From: an uncultured Verrucomicrobiota bacterium
Lineage (GTDB): Bacteria > Verrucomicrobiota > Verrucomicrobiia > Opitutales > Seribacteraceae
Length of the DNA stretch: 64,000 bases
Assembly (NCBI GenBank): GCA_902618175.1
Contig: CACMZN010000002.1
Coordinates: forward strand, 1 to 64,000
Reading direction: 5' to 3'
Positions within the stretch are counted from its first letter, which is position 1; each line of letters starts with the position of its first letter. Shown one piece after another: positions 60,513 to 64,000 of this stretch. Under the pieces are notes generated by a model. The model did not search any database. It had not been told where the DNA came from and saw only the letters and a program-made list of their open reading frames with translations. Made by a program: the position numbers and the translations under genes.

Positions 60513-61985
60513 CTATATCAAGAAGTTCTGCTGGATATGCGTAGATGGGATCGGTGACAACGACATCGTCATCAACAACCGTGTCGTCGGTGGCGTCGTC
60601 CGTGGTGTCGTCAGCGACCGTGTCGTCGGTTGCGTCGTCGGTGGTGTCGTCAGCGACCGTGCCGTCGGTGCGTCGTCGGTGGTGTCGTCAGCGACCGTGT
60701 CGTCGGTGGTGTCGTCCGAGACCGTGTCGTCGGTATCATCGACAGGATCACTGATGACTACTTCAGTCACACTTTCCTCAATCTCATCAGCCGTAGCACC
60801 GGATTCAACCAACTCAACGACCTCAGTCAAATCCTCACTGCTGGCACCCGATTCAACCAGATCGATGACGCTCGTCAATTGATCTATGGAGGTGTCTTCA
60901 TCAATCAAACCAACAACATCAGCAACTGCATCTATATCAATGACATCTGAAGTTGCTACAAGTGCAGTTATTGTAGATAAGGCAGTTTTGTCGGAGACAA
61001 GGGTTGTTAGAGCCGTTGTGTCAAGCCCAGCTGCGGAGAGAGCCGTAATGTCGGTTCTTGCATCTGCGTCGGCGACCAAGGCGGACAAATCAGTCACGGC
61101 AAGCCCAGCTGTGGAGAGAGCCGTAATGTCGGTTCTTGCATCTGAGTCGGCGACAAAGGCGGTCAAATCAGTCACTGCTAGCCCAGCTGTGGAGAGAGCC
61201 GGAATGTCGGTTCTTGCATCTGTGTCGGCGACTAAGGAGGTCAGGTCAGTTGCGGCAAGTCCGGCAGTGGCAAGGGACTTGATGTCAGTTCTTGCGGTGT
61301 CGTCCGCAACCAGAGTGGTAACGTCGTCCAACGCAAGTTCATCAATGGAGACTCCAGCAGCCACAATAGTACTCAAATCGCTGATGGCAGTAGTGTCGGT
61401 GGCGAGACTGTCGATATTAGTAACGGAAACGCCTTTGTCTGCCACGTCGCTTACAAGTGAAATGGAATCGGAGTCCAAAACGGCTAGAGATTTAACGGAG
61501 TCCGTGGTGACACCTTTGCTTACGACAGAAGAGAAATCAGTGAAAGTTTCGGTATTCATATCCTTCATTCCAGTGACCGCATCGGTGTCTTGGGCAATGG
61601 TTACGAATCCTGCCGCACCCTCGCTTACAGCTGAGGAAAGAGAAACGATCTTAGTGGCTTCCAAATCTTCGATGTTTGCCCGTACCGTGGTGTCGGCAAC
61701 AACGGTTTTGAATCCGGTTCTTCCAAAAGAAGCAACCGCTTTCAAGGTGGTCCTGTCATATGATAGTGCCTCAGCACCGAAGGTTGCGAACCCAACGGCA
61801 ACTTCGTTGCTTTCAAGAGCTTCAACCGGTTTAAGGGCAGGTTGAGAAGCTGATCCGGTTACGGAAGCTTCGGCAGCTGATTCACCGCCTCCACCACCAC
61901 CAGAATCGGGCTGGCCCAGTAGGGTTGTGTATGAGAATGCCAGGCACGACAAAGCCTTCAAAGAGTAAATATAGATGTTTTTCAT
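60513..61985 (-). CDS. Secreted repeat-rich surface protein, N-terminal part (frameshifted)
   Basis: A 490-aa ORF with a signal peptide (MKNIYIYSLKALSCLAFSYTTLLGQ), a Gly linker and about five to six degenerate 26-residue repeats of the form LVADxDARTDITALSTAGLAVTDL. Then comes a low-complexity Asp/Thr stretch. The frame breaks near 60669, and the remaining 40 residues (PTARSLTTPPTTQPTTRS) are out-of-frame noise. The true product likely continues into the 59350-60480 ORF. The 17-bp palindrome upstream of the ATG might be an operator. It heads the minus-strand envelope module. Confidence 0.82.
   Translation of the reverse strand: MKNIYIYSLKALSCLAFSYTTLLGQPDSGGGGGGESAAEASVTGSASQPALKPVEALESNEVAVGFATFGAEALSYDRTTLKAVASFGRTGFKTVVADTTVRANIEDLEATKIVSLSSAVSEGAAGFVTIAQDTDAVTGMKDMNTETFTDFSSVVSKGVTTDSVKSLAVLDSDSISLVSDVADKGVSVTNIDSLATDTTAISDLSTIVAAGVSIDELALDDVTTLVADDTARTDIKSLATAGLAATDLTSLVADTDARTDIPALSTAGLAVTDLTAFVADSDARTDITALSTAGLAVTDLSALVADADARTDITALSAAGLDTTALTTLVSDKTALSTITALVATSDVIDIDAVADVVGLIDEDTSIDQLTSVIDLVESGASSEDLTEVVELVESGATADEIEESVTEVVISDPVDDTDDTVSDDTTDDTVADDTTDDAPTARSLTTPPTTQPTTRSLTTPRTTPPTTRLLMTMSLSPIPSTHIQQNFLI
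60566..60735. repeat. Asp/Thr-coding tandem repeat (GTCGTC-type), frameshift site
   Basis: Short overlapping units such as GTGTCGTCGGTGGCGTCGTC are repeated about six times. Two successive copies differ at GGTTGCGTCGTC (60629-60640) versus GGTGCGTCGTC (60667-60677), where one T is missing. Low-complexity GTCGTC runs are prone to strand slippage. Confidence 0.85.
60960..61320. repeat. 78-bp tandem repeats
   Basis: The string ATGTCGGTTCTTGCATCTG recurs at 61048, 61126 and 61204, which gives an exact 78-bp period, with a diverged further copy at about 61282. Each unit encodes 26 residues (VADxDARTDITALSTAGLAVTDL). Outer copies are degenerate. Confidence 0.88.
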
Positions 61986-61994
61986 TTGAAATCA

Positions 61995-62011
61995 GTTAAA
62001 GTTACCTTAAC
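61995..62011 (-). promoter_or_regulatory. 17-bp near-palindrome upstream of the repeat-protein gene
   Basis: GTTAAAGTTACCTTAAC is symmetric about its central T at all but one of eight pairs, with a G-C clamp at each end. It starts 10 bp before the ATG of the repeat-protein gene, in the position of an operator or RBS-region control element. No regulator is known. Confidence 0.35.
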
Positions 62012-62090
62012 TCATGCCATGGACAACTTATTGAGCAAGCTTTTTTTGAATTAATATCAGACAAATTTTGAACTTTCTTCGTATTTGAAT

Positions 62091-62174
62091 TGCCGAGGGC
62101 GAGATTCGAACTCGCACATCCTATCGAATACTAGAACCTGAATCTAGCGCGTCTACCAATTCCGCCACCCCGGC
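62091..62174 (-). tRNA. tRNA-Leu (anticodon CAG)
   Basis: The minus strand reads GCCGGGGTGGCGGAATTGGTAGACGCG, a typical tRNA-Leu start. The anticodon stem CTAGA/TCTAG encloses TTCAGGT, with CAG at 34-36. A long variable arm and the T-arm GCGAG-TTCGAAT-CTCGC follow. The acceptor end is CCTCGGC + A. CCA is not encoded (the next bases are ATT), unlike the Gly and Pro tRNAs here. Confidence 0.95.
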
Positions 62175-62231
62175 GAATATGAAAAGTTCACAAAACTATC
62201 AGGTTAAGTCGAGACAAATTTATCTCATTTT

Positions 62232-62945
62232 TCAACCGTTTGAAAATGGCAAGGGTATAATGCGAGCTCGTTCACCACTTGCCTTTCGAGTGAGATAAAA
62301 GTCTGAATCAGGAGAGTCTTCGGGATCCAGAAGATCGACCGGATCAAAAACGTGAGAAATACGTCGAGCGGTGGGAGAAAGAATTTGTGACAGTGGAGCA
62401 GGCTTTTTTGAGCTTAAAATATAAGTTTCGAGAGGATATCGGAGGGATTTGTATCTTTCGACGTATTCCGATATTAAAAATCCGTTTCCATTCGTTCGAT
62501 TGGTGAAACAAATTGCATCCGAAAAATGGGCAATGGCATCCATCCAGGGTTTTACGATCTTTTCCTCCCTCAGGTATTCCGCGTTGACAAAAGAAATAAA
62601 CCTTCCGACATGCAAAAGGGAATTCCCTGCAAGCATCGATAGGATAGCCTCAATCTGTTCGGGTAAGTTTATTTGATTTGATAAAAACAAGAACCATTCC
62701 TCTTCTCTTTCCGTATGGGGTGGATTCATTTCAAAGGAGTTGTTGGCCAGTTCCCATACCGTGGAATCGGGGAGCATTTGTTTGGTTTCAGCAGGAACCA
62801 AAAAGAAAGAGTGGTTGATGCTGGAGTTTGTCTCGAATGCTTGAGACAGGATTGAAATGCTTTTTGATTTCGGAGTTTCCAGAACAACATGAAGGATTCC
62901 CTTCATTTGACTAATCTTCAAAGAAGAAGGATTTGCATTGGGCAT
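62232..62945 (-). CDS. Unrecognised protein overlapping aroC, possible CobW-like remnant
   Basis: A 237-aa protein that I do not recognise with certainty. The middle part ([16 protein letters not shown], then [19 protein letters not shown]) follows the strand-Asp/Asn-Ala pattern and the 'AD-x-ix-x-xNK' segment of G3E GTPases (CobW/HypB-like), but no Walker A GxxxxGKT is present, so nucleotide binding is doubtful. The tail ([32 protein letters not shown]) is acidic. It lacks a signal or membrane segment. It overlaps the 3' end of aroC by 35 bp on the same strand, which suggests coupled translation. Confidence 0.7.
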   Translation of the reverse strand: MPNANPSSLKISQMKGILHVVLETPKSKSISILSQAFETNSSINHSFFLVPAETKQMLPDSTVWELANNSFEMNPPHTEREEEWFLFLSNQINLPEQIEAILSMLAGNSLLHVGRFISFVNAEYLREEKIVKPWMDAIAHFSDAICFTNRTNGNGFLISEYVERYKSLRYPLETYILSSKKPAPLSQILSPTARRISHVFDPVDLLDPEDSPDSDFYLTRKASGERARIIPLPFSNG

Positions 62946-64000
62946 TATGAATCATCCTATGATTCAAGAGAACAAGAGCGGCCATGGCTTCTACAATGGG
63001 AACTGCTCTTGGCAAAACGCATGGATCATGCCTACCACGACCCATCAATTCCGTTTCTTTTCCTTCATCATTGACCGTGTTTTGGACTTTTAAGACGGTG
63101 GCAGTAGGTTTGAAGGCTACTCGGAAATACAATTCCTCGCCGTTGGTGATCCCACCTTGAACGCCACCCGAATTGTTGGTTTTTGTTCTTGTGATTCCAT
63201 CACGAATTTCGAAGGAATCATTATGCTCAGAACCTTTCAGAAAAGTTCCCTTGAACCCGCTGCCTATTTCAAATGCCTTGGTCGCCGGTATGGAAAGAGC
63301 TGCCTTGGCCAAGTCCGCTTCCATTCTGTCGAAGACCGGAGCTCCCCAACCTACGGGCAAGCCAGTGGTTCGGCAAATGATGCTCCCACCCACGGAATCA
63401 CCAGCTTTTTTGGCCTCCAATATTCGTTTTTCCATTTTTTCTGCAGTATTGGGGTCCGGGCATCTAGTTGGGGACGCCTCTACTTCCTGAAGAGTAGGAA
63501 ATCCGCTTTTCGCCGGCATCTCGATGTTGTGAATTCTTTCGACGTAAGTGGAAATGTTGATTCCCTCAAAAGATAGGATTTTTTGAGCAATTGCACCTGC
63601 CGCAACTCTGGAGATGGTTTCACGAGCGGAAGATCTTCCTCCCCCTTCATGGTTACGAATGCCAAATTTCATCTGATAAGTGTAATCTGCATGAGAAGGA
63701 CGAAATTTTGTCTTCATTTCATCATAGGCTTGAGGACGGGCATCTTTGTTCCTTACCAGCATGGCTATGGGTGTCCCCAAAGTCTTTCCTTCATACACTC
63801 CCGAAAGAATTTCAATCTTGTCTGCTTCCTCTCGAGGGGTGGTGATTTTGCTCTGTCCAGGTCGTCTTCTGTCCAAAAAGGGTTGAATATCGTTTTCACA
63901 AAGTGGCAACAGGGGAGGGCATCCATCAACGACAACGCCAATTCCACCGCCATGGCTTTCTCCCCACGAGGAAACTTCAAAGAGTTTTCCAAACGAATTT
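62911..64000 (-). CDS. aroC: Chorismate synthase, partial (start beyond right edge)
   Basis: AroC makes chorismate from EPSP with reduced FMN. The frame is open to the window end; the sequence before the track start adds [21 protein letters not shown], the family N-terminus. The first base of the preceding codon fits a one- or two-codon extension outside the window. Other signatures are [63 protein letters not shown] and [21 protein letters not shown]. The chorismate product feeds MenF at 44.6 kb. An unrecognised gene overlaps its 3' end. Confidence 0.95.
   Translation of the reverse strand, partial: NSFGKLFEVSSWGESHGGGIGVVVDGCPPLLPLCENDIQPFLDRRRPGQSKITTPREEADKIEILSGVYEGKTLGTPIAMLVRNKDARPQAYDEMKTKFRPSHADYTYQMKFGIRNHEGGGRSSARETISRVAAGAIAQKILSFEGINISTYVERIHNIEMPAKSGFPTLQEVEASPTRCPDPNTAEKMEKRILEAKKAGDSVGGSIICRTTGLPVGWGAPVFDRMEADLAKAALSIPATKAFEIGSGFKGTFLKGSEHNDSFEIRDGITRTKTNNSGGVQGGITNGEELYFRVAFKPTATVLKVQNTVNDEGKETELMGRGRHDPCVLPRAVPIVEAMAALVLLNHRMIHNAQCKSFFFED

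Noticed and set aside
60545-60882. CRISPR-like array of short repeats near 60.6 kb
   Set aside because: The units are overlapping coding repeats of GTCGTC type without spacers.
60886-61845. 319-aa plus-strand ORF opposite the repeat gene
   Set aside because: Its Ala/Ser/Val repeats mirror the tandem repeats of the real gene on the other strand. No start signal.

Overview
The window looks like a chromosomal segment of a marine-type Verrucomicrobiota (an Opitutae or Puniceicoccales-like lineage is my inference). The reasons are a formylglycine-type sulfatase, a DUF1080 glycoside-hydrolase-like protein, a Tat-exported Gfo/Idh/MocA oxidoreductase, an FAD oxidoreductase with a golvesin-like tail, an ECF sigma factor of the Rhodopirellula/Verrucomicrobium type paired with a FecR/LamG protein, and an MFS-PlsC fusion. 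Genes are dense and often joined by 4-bp ATGA-type overlaps. No insertion sequence, phage, CRISPR array or rRNA is visible. Three tRNAs are present: Gly(TCC), Pro(TGG) and Leu(CAG).

Layout. 1-1.6 kb: ABC-2 exporter (permease cut by the left edge). 1.7-9.1 kb: catabolic/periplasmic genes, an L-threonine aldolase and a PhzF-like isomerase. 9.2-12.4 kb, minus: 2,5-dioxovalerate-type dehydrogenase, glutamate dehydrogenase and a small RRM protein with a clear terminator. 12.4-13.4 kb: a 1-kb AT-rich gap with one terminator and a possible sRNA. 13.4-18.4 kb: acetyltransferase, TlpA fusion, a basic unknown protein and the sigma/FecR-LamG pair. 18.4-28.5 kb: housekeeping genes (MidA-like, S41 protease, TsaD, CysI, SpoU methylase, Nudix, GNAT), with a second terminator and sRNA candidate near 26.8 kb.

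27.7-34.8 kb is one tightly packed minus-strand operon in the order uppS-cdsA-dxr-rseP-ispG-inositol phosphatase. It joins isoprenoid (MEP) synthesis, the undecaprenyl carrier, CDP-diacylglycerol and regulated membrane proteolysis. 35.2-42.0 kb: sulfatase, an MFS-acyltransferase fusion with an apparently eroded AMP-binding tail, then nrnA-like, truB and ribF. 42.0-52.0 kb is a minus-strand run: metH, thrS, yidD, menF, menD and a zincless Fpg/Nei glycosylase. metH is preceded by a striking 30-bp palindrome. 52.1-56.6 kb: tRNA-Pro with a leader/trailer inverted repeat, a cupin plus 2OG oxygenase pair, korAB, and a 55-aa membrane microprotein absent from the ORF track.

56.7-62.0 kb is the most unusual part. 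It is a minus-strand envelope module of a long repeat protein, a beta-barrel, a FecR-domain protein and a Sel1/MORN protein. The repeat protein is split by a one-base deletion inside an Asp/Thr-rich tandem repeat. A perfect intrinsic terminator lies inside the signal-peptide codons of the FecR gene. The window closes with tRNA-Leu, an unrecognised protein and chorismate synthase, which is cut by the right edge.
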